A stretch of DNA of 64,000 bases from Dipteronia dyeriana (taxonomy: Eukaryota > Streptophyta > Magnoliopsida > Sapindales > Sapindaceae): assembly GCA_032871835.1 (NCBI GenBank), contig CM065295.1, forward strand, positions 38,438,360 through 38,502,359, in the 5' to 3' direction. How positions within the stretch are numbered: position 1 is the first letter of the stretch; each line of letters begins with the position of its first letter. The notes below the pieces were generated by a model. That model was given only the letters and a program-made list of their open reading frames with translations. It was not told where the DNA came from and made no database searches. The translations under genes were made by a program, and so were the position numbers. Shown piece after piece: positions 32,255 through 42,952 of this stretch.

Positions 32255-32255
<1 letters not shown>
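30896..32255 (+). pseudogene. Element D integrase
   Basis: HHCC box: ILQEIHGGVCGNHTRGRSL and SESCNTCQRIAIDIRQPL, all four ligands present. Core: FAMWGLDLIDPI (Asp), a frameshift near 31470, then ITDDGTQFDNQKFRQLCEKY (Asp) and HPQTNGQVEAVNKIIKHTIK (Glu). TAG stops at 31798-31800 and 32134-32136 replace Trp codons. The end AYWIARPNRGVLPRPCNAQY and YLKIFYP with a TAA at 32253 matches the usual Tat pol terminus. Confidence 0.9.

Positions 32256-32257
<2 letters not shown>

Positions 32258-32290
<33 letters not shown>
32258..32290. repeat. (TA)n tract after pol of element D
   Basis: TA run directly behind the pol stop. Confidence 0.9.
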
Positions 32291-32295
<5 letters not shown>

Positions 32296-32834
32296 TATTC
32301 TATTCTTTTATTGGTAGGATAAATATAAAATTATAATCTGTCGATTTTTTACAGTAATAAATAAAATTACTCGGAATTTCCGAAAGGATAGCATCTAGTT
32401 CGGGATTTCCAAAAAAGAGATATGATAATAAGATCATATGGAAGCAAAGCATGATAATAAGAACATGCAAATATAATTCTCGGGACCATCAAATCCCGAA
32501 TGGGCGGAGAAGCTCGTAGGAGCATGCCAGCCGAGCAGGGTCAAAATGACCTTCGTGAAAAGGCAAACCCGATGCACCAGACTTTGGAAAAATGCTCGGG
32601 ACGCTATCGGGAGAAATTCCGGTGAAATGCGTACCTGTGTTGAGGCACCTTTTAAAAATAAAAAATAAAAAATAAAGAGCTCAACGATTTGGCAAACCCT
32701 TGAGCATAAAAACTAGGGAGACGTCCTTGGTATTGCGTAAGGACTCGAACGTGTGATCATGGTGAGCCTTGATTTAATGTTCGGGTAGCAATCGGGTATG
32801 AAACATAAATGCAAACTTGCATGTTTCAAGATGA
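32291..32834 (+). other. Element D 3' non-coding region
   Basis: No gene. Contains many CTCGGG and CCCGAA phrases shared with the LTRs and the downstream array; probably regulatory or filler sequence of the long 3' region usual in Tat elements. Confidence 0.5.
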
Positions 32835-33330
32835 CTCGGTTAATAATAAAAAGCCAGTTTAATAAGATACTTGGCCATTGAAGTCATTCGGGTAATGACC
32901 AGTTTAATATGATACTCGGTTAAGTTACCCGAACAGCAAAAAGAGCCAGTTTAATAAGATACTTGGCAATTGAAGTCATTCGGGTAACGACCGGTTTAAT
33001 AAGATACTCGGTTAAGTTTCCCGAACATCAAAAGAGCCAGTTTAATAAGATACTTAGCAATTGAAGTCATTCGGGTAACGACCGGTATAATAAGATACTC
33101 GGTTAAGTTACCCGAATATCAAAAGAGCCAGCTTAATAAGATACTTGGCAATCGAAGTCATTCAGGTAACAACCAGTTTAATAAGATACTCGGTTAAGTT
33201 ACCGAAACATCAAAAGAAGCCAGTTAAATAAAATACTTGGCAATTGAAGTTGTTCGGGGAACAACCGGTTTAATAAGATACTCGGTTAAGTTACCCGACC
33301 ATCAGCCATTTTAATACAACACTCGGCAAT
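32835..33330 (+). repeat. 91-bp tandem array in element D
   Basis: About five copies of a 91-bp unit, each made of two related halves of about 45 bp. One half carries GCCAGTTTAATAAGATACTT with GGCAATTGAAGTCATTCGGG; the other carries ACCGGTTTAATAAGATACTC with GGTTAAGTTACCCGAACATC. Copies differ by point changes and single-base indels. The halves share TTTAATAAGATACT, so a 45-bp monomer first doubled and the dimer then amplified. Confidence 0.92.
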
Positions 33331-34166
33331 AATCAGCAAAAAATAGACCAAAACCATTCAACTCAGAATAAAATTGAATTTTATTGCTCCTAAAAGAATG
33401 GTTACAGTTCAAAGAATGGTTCTTTACAAGTAAAAAATAAAGAATCAGAATTTTCTGCAAATTTACAAAATCAAGGTTGCGAGGACTTTGAGCCTTTGCC
33501 AATACTCGGATCTGGCACCATCTCGTACTCACGAAGCAGGCTCTCCTTAAACGGCCAAGTAATATCGTCGACAGTATCATCCCTCCACTGGCTGTAATTT
33601 CACCCGGGACTTGCCCGACATCCAAGACTACACCCTCAACCAAATCTTGACTTGCGTAAAAGGTCGAGAAAGAGTGCTTGGACGGAATCTCTAAATGTAT
33701 AGGATGGGCTCTTTGCCTTTACTACAACAGTAGGCTCTCCATTCCTTCATCTGAATCCGAAGAGATTCCAAGGAATCGGTCCACATGGTGTTTGATTGAC
33801 AGCTCCCAATTAGCACAGGCTTTCTCGGTCGCCCTATTCTTGACTTTAAAGAATTCACCGGTCAAAACTAGCCCACGTTGAAATTCCCGAAGAAGTAGGG
33901 CATCGTAAGCAGAGGATCTTTTAAAAAGATCCACCCCTTAGAAGCGATGCAACCTTCTCTTCTGCCAAAGATGCCTTGTCCTCAGCTTCAACCTGTTTTG
34001 CCAGGCAGTGGTTGGCAAATGTCTGTACAGAACCGACCTCTTGCTGAAAAGCCTGCTCAGCAAGAGCACGATCCTCCTCACTCACCTTCAGCTGAGCCTC
34101 TAGACGCCTTATCCGATCGGCTTGACATTGCTGCGTCTGAACAAGCTCAACAAATTCGGCCACCAT

Positions 34167-34246
34167 CTGTAAAAGAATATACTTAGAAATCCGGCAGAAG
34201 CAAAACAATAAAGGAGTCAGAAATAACTGAGTCAGATTTAACTTAC
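34167..34246 (-). other. Intron of antisense gene (80 bp)
   Basis: Minus strand GTAAGTTAAATC to TTCTTTTACAG. Removal joins FNFAFY to MVAEFVELV in phase 0. Confidence 0.7.
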
Positions 34247-34992
34247 ATAAAATGCAAAGTTGAAAACATTTTGGGGAGAGAGGAATAAAGGAACCCCCGA
34301 GGGTTCAGCTCCCAGATTTCCAAACTCGGGGGCAAGAGAAGCCCTATTCGGCTCCAAGGATGGAGAAGGAACCCTCGAAGGTTCAGCTCCCATATCTCCA
34401 ACATTGGGGGTAGAAGAAGCCCTACTCGGTTCTGAAGTGGCTGCATCTACTGATGCTCCAGCACCAACACTCGGGGCAATCTCATCCGTAACATATTCGT
34501 CGCTGGAGTCAATGAATGAGACTACCCGAGGAACTTTGAGAGGACGAGATGGAGAACTGACGGCTTTTCGCTTCTCACCCCGAGAACGGTGGAAGTTAAG
34601 ATCAGCAGCAGGATCTTCCTGCGGATCGTCCCGAAAAGACTCAAAGAATTCGGCACCAGCAGGCACTTGATCTGTCAAGACGTTACCACCGTCACCAGCT
34701 TCAAACCATCCAACAGGCTCTTCACCTGGACCCTAATACTGCCTCTCCCTATTTTCAGGCAGTTGGGTTTCAGCCGGCTCACCTTGGCCACTTCGACTAG
34801 CGAAATCTTGAGTAGAAGGCTGAACACCCCGATCAACGCACTCAGGAATTTCCTCATTGATATCAGTTTCCTCATCAGGCTCAGGTGGAGCAATACCCTC
34901 ATGGCCCTGACGGGAAGCTTCCTTTCTACTCGCTTGTAGAATCACAATCACTTGGCGAGCCTGAAGATCGCTGACAACGTCCGTATCAAACA

Positions 34993-35060
34993 CTAAAAAA
35001 AAAATTAGAAAAGAAAATGGAAAAGCAGAGAAATACAACAGAGGGCGCCGGGTTACTTAC
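34993..35060 (-). other. Intron of antisense gene (68 bp)
   Basis: Minus strand GTAAGTAACCCG to a long T-run and TTAG. Removal joins GHRRC to FDTDVVSDL through a split codon (phase 1). Confidence 0.7.
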
Positions 35061-35963
35061 AACACCGGCGATGGCCCGAAATCTGTTTGAAGAAGCCGAG
35101 CTTTATCAAGTCATCCACTTTGAAAAGATAGCTCTTGCTCATCTTTTCCAGAGTACGAACAGCTGCCCGAGTCAGCCTCTTCACCTCTGAGTCACTTTAG
35201 TCAATTGTTTTCTTGTTCAACACTTCGGGGGAACAGAAGAAGCGGGGAACACTCAACACCATATGGGAATCCCCAGATCGAACCGTGATATCGAGCCAGA
35301 GAGCTCCTCCAACAAAAAACCAACTGTTCTTCCAAAATTTATTGGATGTAGGGAATCCCCATATGAAACCCTTCTTTTTCGGGTCATCAGAAGCATCGAC
35401 CCCCCGATTCACCTTGGCTTCTTTGGGACCCAACTGTCCAAAGAAGAAGATGCAAGGAAATAGGTCCCCGTTCTGCTAACTTACCTTAGCGTAAAGAAAT
35501 GTTTGATTTCATTCAGGGAAGGAGGTGAAAGGTTCATTCGACTGAACATGTGCCACATACACATCAAGGCTTTGTAACTATTCGGGGCCAACTGAGCTGG
35601 GGCTATCCCTGCCTCAGCCAAAAACCAGGCAATAAAAGGCTGAAGGGGAAGTGTGACGCCGCAGCAAAGCATCAATCCGTAAATCGCGACCATGCCCTTA
35701 GGAGGATTCCATACGGCTCTATCCCCCGTAGGAACCAAAGTGACTGAGTCGGGCAAGTCGAATCGGGAGCGGTATTATTCTATCTCAGCTGGCTCGACCA
35801 CATTCGGTTCAGTATGAAAGCCACTCGGGCGAGTGTCAGAAAACGAAAGACGAGACGCCCTGTATACTTCATCATCGTCGCCCTCGTCAACAGTCTTATC
35901 CCTAGTCTGAACGCTGCTCGAGCCGTGCTTGTATACCTTACTTGTGCTCTGATGTTTACCCAT

Positions 35964-36679
35964 CCTTCGAGAAGATACCCTATGATCAGAAATATCAGAA
36001 TCAAAACTAGATGGAGAACTCTATGCAAGGCTGAAAGTGACGTCCGAGTGAAGCCCAGAAACATCAACCTCTAAAAATGGAGGTTCATCTATTGGGATAT
36101 CCCCCATTAATCGTTTAATGCAAGATACTAATTGGAAATCCCCACGATCTAATGCATCAAAAGTGATTTTAAATAGACGATGGCGGGAAGATGATCCCAG
36201 TAAAACTAACCTTGAATTGAGACTGATGCAAGATCTTCAAGCTGAGAATCTCGAATTTATGGATAAAGAAATCTGAGTTTAAAGAGATTTCTGCTGAATT
36301 GTTTAGAATAAACCAACAATGTCTCTCAGCGAAGAATTTAAAGATAAGACGACATGAAACCCTAGGATTTCAAAGCGGGAAAAAATTTATGACAAAACTC
36401 GATGACGTAGACGGTGCTTGGGGAAAAGCAAAAATCATTTCTCATAAATGATATTGAAAAACGAAGAGACGAGGGACGCGTGTCAAGACAGGAAGTAGCC
36501 CTCAACCGTCAAAACTTTAAAACGTCGCTATCATTTAAGATCTTGCGTGATAAAGCGAATCGAAATTACGGAGTAACCATTAAAGCGCGTCATTATGACA
36601 AGACGGCTATTTTGACGAAAGAAAATCAAGATGATTAAAATACTCTTGCCCGAAATAAAATCTTCTCGACAAAAATATT
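35964..36679 (+). other. Element D region between antisense gene and 3' LTR
   Basis: No gene recognised in either strand; could hold the promoter and leader of the antisense gene. Short frames (for example 36414-36638) lack any domain. Confidence 0.4.
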
Positions 36680-36691
36680 TTAGGGGGGCAT
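36680..36691 (+). other. Element D polypurine tract
   Basis: TTAGGGGGGCAT directly before the 3' LTR. Confidence 0.8.
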
Positions 36692-37565
36692 TGTTGTATG
36701 TAAATTTTACCAAGCATACACGTCATTGACAGGAAGGAAAAAATAGCGAAGTGGATGTCAAAATGGGCATCCGAGAAATATCCTATAAGGCATCATTAAA
36801 GAGAAGAAAGCCCGAGTAAGCATATACTGAATAAAACCTACTCGGGATCAGCTAACAGCACTCGGGACTGGTTAAATAACACTTACACTCGGGCTCAAAC
36901 GGTACTACTCGGGACCATCAGGTATTACTCTTACTCTGGAATAAATACGACCCGAGTAAGAACTTGGTTATTATTTTATACGGATTGTCATTAAATACAT
37001 TACGATATCCATCAGGAAGGAATCCCAAATGAAATAGAGTATTAAAATAGAAGAGTCCCTAATCAGAAAATAACTTGATTACTTTACGAAGACTACATTC
37101 TTATAAGGAAACAAGTCCAAATTGAACTGCACTACTAGGATCCCACTCGATTTCCATGAGACTCCAAAACAGGAAAGAAGACAAATCGACCTCAAGAAAG
37201 TAACCGAATCACAATTAAATACAAAGATCTTGTATTACTTGTACAAGGCAGATTAGGGTTCTATAAACATATAAATAGACCCATAATCTCGTCCAGAAAA
37301 GATATAGGCAATATAGCATACAACAATCACAGTAAATACAGAGAGAGAAAAAGAGAGATCGAGACCTTGTAAAACATCTTATTCTCTTAGTGGATTTTAG
37401 CTTGGTTGATCTTTCAACCACCCGTGGATGTTTCTCCTGCCGTCGGAGTTTTACCACGTAAAATTCTTCTTTGTTACTCTCTCTGCATCTCTTTCTCTTT
37501 GATTCAATAGCCAAAATCCAGTTCTTGTTAACTTTTCTGGCATAATCCAGAAATCGACGTCAACA
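36692..37565 (+). repeat. Element D 3' LTR
   Basis: 874 bp, collinear with 25734-26606 apart from scattered substitutions and single-base indels. Confidence 0.95.
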
Positions 37566-37570
37566 ATATA

Positions 37571-37862
37571 TATAATGAAACGGGTCAGTTTAGGCCGGGT
37601 TAGGGATACCTCCATCTCATTCGGGTCAAATTTGGGGTGAAAATCAAAAACCCATTTAGGTCACATGTTGGATTTGGGGCAACTTGCTAAAATCGTGTTT
37701 TGGGTTTGAAGCATGTCGATCAGCTCCCGATTTGACAGCTGCCATCTGTAATGGTGACATGGGTATTTTTATTTATTTTTTTAGCAAGGTCAACTATTAC
37801 TTTAACAGTTGAAGTGCATGTAAATTTTTAGAAAAGTTGTTTCCATTCATAAACAGGTATAC
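37571..37862. other. Intergenic DNA between D and E
   Basis: About 37572-37740 is rich in CGGGTC and GGGTTAGG phrases like 24950-25135, perhaps the other half of one repeat split by element D. No gene. Confidence 0.35.
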
Positions 37863-38209
37863 TGATATTTGCCTATTTAGGTGGGTACACATGCATGTGC
37901 ATCGTGAGCCATGCAAAGAATCATGCAAGGAGGGTGTGATCAAGATAAGGTTGGATTTGGTTAATGGATTGGATTTCCAATTTGAATTTGAATTAGTTAG
38001 AGAAGAAAAACAATTAGCTAGGAGTCTTGATAAGGTTCAACATGTTGTTACACAACTGATGCTTAGCTGTTTCCTTTTCTTTAATGAATTTGTTATGAAT
38101 CCTATTTTAGGATTTGAAAGAATGAATAAAAGGGCATGAAATGAATTAACCGAAATTTTCTCTCTATCTTTCTTCTTCTCCTCTTCCTCCCCAAAATTAA
38201 TTCTCATCA
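37863..38209 (+). repeat. Element E 5' LTR
   Basis: Homologous to 38853-39201. The sequence TAGGTGGGTACACATGCATG near the start and a T/C-rich stretch before the end are shared. Confidence 0.88.
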
Positions 38210-38210
38210 G

Positions 38211-38223
38211 TGGTATCAGAGCC
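38211..38223 (+). other. Element E primer-binding site
   Basis: TGGTATCAGAGCC, one base after the LTR; initiator tRNA-Met type. Confidence 0.85.
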
Positions 38224-38852
38224 GTTCGGTTCATGGATGCCAAGTTCCGTAATAGAGTTTACAAAATTCTATCTAGCCATTAGTCTAAATTTGACCAAAT
38301 ACATTCTACCCTAAAAACTATCATGATAGAACTCAAGCCATGTGCCTCTCTTGTAGCACATCTGAAACCAAAATCAATCCCTTTTCTCTTGGAGAATCCA
38401 CACAACCACCTAACCAATCCAACACTTTCCACTCTACCACCATTGTTTTGGTTCTCCACCTAACCAAAATTTGATCCCGTCTTCTAATACTACATAGGGT
38501 TCGTTCTGTCAGATTACAAGGCAGGAGGCCTGTGAAAGAAGCAAAAAAGGTGCACCAGATTTTTCTACCACACCCAAAGACTTGCCAAGCAAATCAACTC
38601 TCACATAACTGATCTTGAAAATTTCCTTCCATGCTATGGTCGGAACCAACCATTCTCAGGTCATTCAAGTTAATGACAAATTGAAGAACAAGGGAATGTA
38701 TAACTCAAAAGGGAAAATATCAGCCCAAGTCAGAAATTCTAGTGAATGGGATAAGGTGCCGTGAGGAGATGCGATATGAGAAAACGAGTGGCGTTTCTCG
38801 TGAACTTTTCCTTACTTTATCCTTGCGGCAAGGATAATTTGAGTGAGGTGAA
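38224..38852 (+). pseudogene. Element E interior, gag/pol scraps
   Basis: A start MDAKFRNRVYKIL is soon stopped. No capsid, protease, RT or integrase motif is found. The last 90 bases resemble the end of a gypsy pol frame. The two ends of a longer parent seem fused here. Confidence 0.5.
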
Positions 38853-39201
38853 TGATAAGTGCCTATTAAGGTGGGTACACATGCATATGCATCGTGAGCC
38901 ATACAAAGATCCATGCAAGGGGGGTGTGATCATGATAAGGTTAGATTTGGTTAATAGATTGCATTACCATTTTGAATTTGAATTAGTTAGAGAAGAAAAA
39001 ATTAGCTAGGAGTCTTGTTAAGGTTCATCATGTTGTTACACAACTAAAGCTTAGCTACTTCCTTTTGTTTAATGTATTGGTTAAGAATCCAATTTAATTA
39101 AGGATTTGAAAGAATGAATAAAAAGGCATGAAATGAATTAACCTAAACTATCTCTCTGTTTTTCTTCTTCTCCTATTCCTCCCCAAAATTAATTCTCATC
39201 A
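38853..39201 (+). repeat. Element E 3' LTR
   Basis: 349 bp, homologous to the 5' LTR with many substitutions and small indels, so E is fairly old. Confidence 0.88.
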
Positions 39202-39203
39202 TA

Positions 39204-39278
39204 CCGTTGATAAGAATTAATTTGGGGAAAGGAAGGAGAGAGAGGTAATTTGGTTTAAACATTTCATAATCTTTATTC
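39204..39278 (-). repeat. Inverted LTR fragment of the E family
   Basis: Reads as the reverse complement of the LTR end: GATAAGAATTAATTTGGGG matches the complement of the E LTR terminus, followed by GGTTTAAACATTTCAT. It stops where element F begins, so F inserted into an oppositely oriented E-family LTR whose rest would lie beyond F. Confidence 0.7.
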
Positions 39279-40719
39279 TGTTGGGGTTTATACCCTAAAC
39301 ATGTAACTTGTAAATGGATTTATGAAGTAAATAAAAAAGAAAGGTTCAATTCATTCTGTTATGTTATTTATTTTATAAACTTGTGTACATATTAACATCT
39401 TGGATTGCCGGATGTAATCTCGAACTGTGTATATGAGTATCATATACGGATGGATACAGTAAGAGACGTGCAATCTAAAGAGTCCATAGATAGCAAAAAA
39501 AGCTGGGTACTTTATTTGTGGTTAATCTATAGCAGCGGTCCATTCCGTAATGTACAGTGATTCTATTCTGAATCATTCATATGAGATATGGGAATGGAGG
39601 CACCTTGAATGATGTGATCATATAGGACTAGGTCATGATCTATATGAATCTCACACCAAGATTCGTTTACCGATGAGATTCATATATATCAACTACTGAT
39701 GGCTATATATGGGTGATCTCAATCCTGAGTGTCTTATTGACTCCTTCAGGTTAGATCGTGATCTTTGATATGCCATGGGTGATATCAGATGTATTTCCTG
39801 ATCAATATACTTTGTATGTTGAGCTTGCGGTTTGGCTTGTGGCTGGGAAAGTTTATACACAATAGTGGAATCCACTCTTTCTTGTGAGAAGTAGATAGTA
39901 GTTCCCTTAAGGGTTGATTCGGGGCTTGGACAATATGAGCGCTCTTCTAATTCCATGAGGAAATAGGATTTATTGTCCATTAGAGAATCAATGATACTTA
40001 AAGGATATATCTAATTAGAGGGGTATAACGGACATTATGACCCCCAACTCTAATTATGAACTACTGTGGAGGATCATACCATATGTAATAGCTATAACGA
40101 TGGACACCGAGTTGTATCGGTCTGTGTAAAAACGTCTGCAGAAAGAGTGCAGCTTCGGATTTTTAGTGGAATAACACCGGAGTTAATAATCAAAGAATAT
40201 TAATGAAAGAGTTTAATTAATGATTCCGATGATTATTAGAGCTCAAAATACTGTGGATCCATTAGGTCCCCTTGCTAGCCCGATCGATTTAGGTAACAAG
40301 GGTCATGGTTAATTAATTGGACTGTCCAATTAATTGTGTTACGAGAGTGACGCGTATTTATTCGGAAATTAATCAAATAATGATATTATTTAATTAATGA
40401 ATAATGGTGATTAAATAAATTAAATAATGAGATTATTTAATTATGTTATTAATCACTAAATAGAGGGTGTATGTTGATTTTTATTTTTGAATAAAATAAG
40501 ATAATGAGATTATTTTATTTTATTAAATTAAATATATTTTTTTAAATTTAAATAGTTTGAATTAAAAATAAAAATAAAAAAAAGATGTAAGATATTTTTT
40601 ATTTGAAAGTTTTTAAAAATCAAATATATACTTGATCAAATTTTTTAATATTATATATAAGATATATATTATTTGACAAAAAAATGAAAAAAAAAATGTG
40701 CTCGCACAACACACTTATA

Positions 40720-40766
<47 letters not shown>

Positions 40767-41381
40767 CAAAAGAAAAAAAATAGTTTATTTTTTTATCTTT
40801 TTGGTTTTAAAAAGGTGTGCGTGAGATCATTTCCTCAACTCTCAACAACTGATATGAATTCAAGTAATCAATTGGTTTTGCATAAGAGACAAAAAATTGG
40901 TTTTTGTTTTGTGCTTGACGTTGATTTAAAGAGAGAAGTCAAAAAGAGTTTTGACAAAAATATTGATTAATGTTTTTATATAGAATTGTTCTAGATTTTG
41001 GAAACACATAGAAGAAAGAGTTTCTTCATTTGTTTTTCTTTACTTTCTGCATTCTAAATTCCTGAGACCGTGACATGTCCACACGCAATTACCAGTCCCG
41101 GGAATAGCTAGGAAGATCAGTGGTATAGACTAGGAGCATATCGAAATGTGAAGGAGTCTCCAAACGTTGGTAAGCTTATTAATCTACTTTTTTATTATTG
41201 ATTACAATTTCCTGTATTTACATATATATATATATATTTTTATTATTATAATAATTTTTATATGTGTTTTTTCCAAAAATAAATATGATCCCAAGTTCAC
41301 TGGTCCTAAATACAGATTACGATCTGTATAAAATTTTTAAAACCCATTTTCGATGCGTGACCGGTGAACGGGGTTCCAACA
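39279..41381 (+). repeat. Element F 5' LTR
   Basis: TGTTGGGGTTTATACCC to GGTTCCAACA, followed by a primer site. No second copy is in the window, so the left end is judged from the TG start and from the E-family scrap beside it. It holds very AT-rich runs (about 40380-40760) and a (TA)n tract. Confidence 0.75.
40732..40762. repeat. (TA)n tract in element F LTR
   Basis: TA run of about 30 bp; a short frame with Tyr-Ile repeats over it is an artefact. Confidence 0.9.
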
Positions 41382-41395
41382 ATTGGTATCATAGT
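41382..41395 (+). other. Element F primer-binding site
   Basis: ATTGGTATCATAGT after the LTR; a tRNA-Met-type site with T for G at one position. Confidence 0.75.
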
Positions 41396-42952
41396 GAATT
41401 CTATTTTCGGAACAAGAAATTGGTTTCAATGCTCCTGTATGTATGATTGTGTAGGCACGATTTAAATTGATTGTATGATATTTTTGTATGTATAATAAAT
41501 TTTTTTAATTTACAAAAACATGATTGATCGTTAATTATATGCTATTGTGAATTTAGGGTTTATGGGTTGTATTATTAGTTTTTTGTTTTTTGATTTGTTT
41601 ATTTTTTTTACTGTAATTGTATTGTAAAAAAAAATATGTAACCTATATTGAAGACTTGGAAAAATCGCGAAGAAGGATTCATAAGATGAATCGGAGTGAC
41701 CTGAAGAGACTGGAAGACTCGAAAATTACAAGAAGGCCAAGGAATGCCTTGGCGGTATTTTTGTAATTTTAGATTCTAATTTTTTTAGGTTAAATAATCC
41801 ACAGTACTCGGTCAATTCATGTATGCTTTATATTATGTGATGATAAAAGCATTATCATGCATCCGTATGTCATTTAGATTAGATGTGCCTACACAAATAT
41901 ATTTGATATGTCATACATGCATTATAGCCTGATATTTTACGTATTTTTTTAATGTGATTAAAATGAGTAAATACATAAATTGGCTATGAAAATGAGATTA
42001 TTTTTTTAATTGTTAAAAAACTTGGTAATTTTTATTAATATTAATCTAGTTATTAAAGAGTTTAATAAGTTAGATTAATAGAGTCATTTATAGTAATTAG
42101 GATTAATTTGATTAATTGCCGAATTATAAATGAACCGAATATTGTGTTAGAGTTTTAATAGTTAAAACTTGGTAATCACTTTCTTAATAATCCGATCTTA
42201 GTAAATAGTTTGCAAAGACTTATATTATTCACTAATAGATTAGATTTTTAATCGTTAAAAATCATTAATAATTTATTAATTAATTAGAACTTGTTTATAA
42301 TAATGAATTAGTTAATGCACTAGATAACTTGATTAAAATTAGCCGTTTGATCCTGAGAGTCTAGGTCCATTAACGGATAATAGAAAACCTTAGTTTTAAA
42401 ATAGTGAGTGAGAGAGAGATATATGACATATATATCCTGCGGTCTCCATCATTAGTTCAACACCGTGAGATCCGAGTGGGGCCTCGTGATGGCTTTGCTT
42501 TCGTCATCCCTAAGAAAGGATTCCACAAAGGTCAATACCAAGGTTGACTTCCTAACGGATAGGATTTCTGAGGGTATTTCGGGATTGACTAACTCTAAGG
42601 CGACAATTCTCGAGTTAAGCTCGTGAGATCTGAAATGGTGGGTTACACTTACGAAGGTTTTGATTAAGTTTGTTAATTAAAAACCTGACTGAATAAACGA
42701 TTGTTGAATTATATAGAATAAGAGTTATTCTAGAATATCAATTGATTGAGAATGTCTCGGTCCAACATGCAAAGATTCGACCGACCCTAGGGCGGCAATT
42801 TTTTGTGGTATGTGGATTGTCGTGGTATAGTAACTGTTTTGAGGGTAGTTTTAGTTCGTTAAACATGTTCATGCATCATGTTTAAATTTATACCAAATCA
42901 CTTGCACTTGTTTTAAATAAATGACTGAATGAATGTTTTATGTATTTCAGCA
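41396..42952 (+). other. Element F leader
   Basis: Long non-coding leader before gag. It contains a strong hairpin at 41722-41770 (arms AAAATTACAA and TTGTAATTTT, inner arms CCAAGG and CCTTGG) and ends TATTTCAG just before the gag ATG, which resembles a splice acceptor. No gene. Confidence 0.6.

Larger units (their letters stand above)
33722..35963 (-). pseudogene. Antisense gene with introns: putative gypsy-type transposon protein
   Basis: On the minus strand from 35963: MGKHQSTSKVYKHGSSS, one stop, then LPDSVTLVPTGDRAVW and GVTLPLQPFIAWFLAEAGIA with PAQLAPNSYKALMCMWHMFS. This is the core of the plant 'putative gypsy type transposon' domain (Transposase_28-like). GFIWGFPTSNKFWKNSWFFV follows in another frame. 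Two good introns are visible: 35060-34993 (68 bp) and 34246-34167 (80 bp), each with a GTAAGT donor and a pyrimidine-rich AG acceptor, and each joins the frames correctly. The last part (QADRIRRLEAQLKVSEEDRA) is a coiled coil. A third break near 35434-35484 is an intron or a frameshift. Function unknown. Confidence 0.8.
25734..37565 (+). mobile_element. Ty3/gypsy element D, Tat-lineage layout
   Basis: LTRs 25734-26606 and 36692-37565 begin TGTTGTATG and end CGTCAACA, flanked by ATATA on both sides. Order on the plus strand: primer site, gag, protease, RT, RNase H, a second RNase H, integrase. A 3' region of about 4.4 kb follows, with a tandem repeat array and an antisense gene. The second RNase H between the first one and integrase is the hallmark of the Tat clade (Ogre, Retand and relatives). 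Every domain has stops or frameshifts, so the copy cannot make its own proteins. Confidence 0.92.
37863..39201 (+). mobile_element. Small non-autonomous LTR element E (1.3 kb)
   Basis: LTRs 37863-38209 and 38853-39201 begin TGATA and end TTCTCATCA. A primer site TGGTATCAGAGCC follows the first, and a purine-rich GAGTGAGGTGAA precedes the second. The 643-bp interior has a gag-like beginning (ATGGATGCCAAGTTCCG) and, just before the 3' LTR, a short piece reading YPCGKDNLSEVND that looks like the end of a gypsy pol. So E is probably an internal-deletion derivative of an autonomous element. No clear target-site duplication. Confidence 0.85.

Noticed and set aside
35434..35484. 51-bp GT-AG interval as an intron of the antisense gene
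   Set aside because: Joining the flanks leaves the frame off by one and the length is short for a plant intron; a frameshift is as likely.
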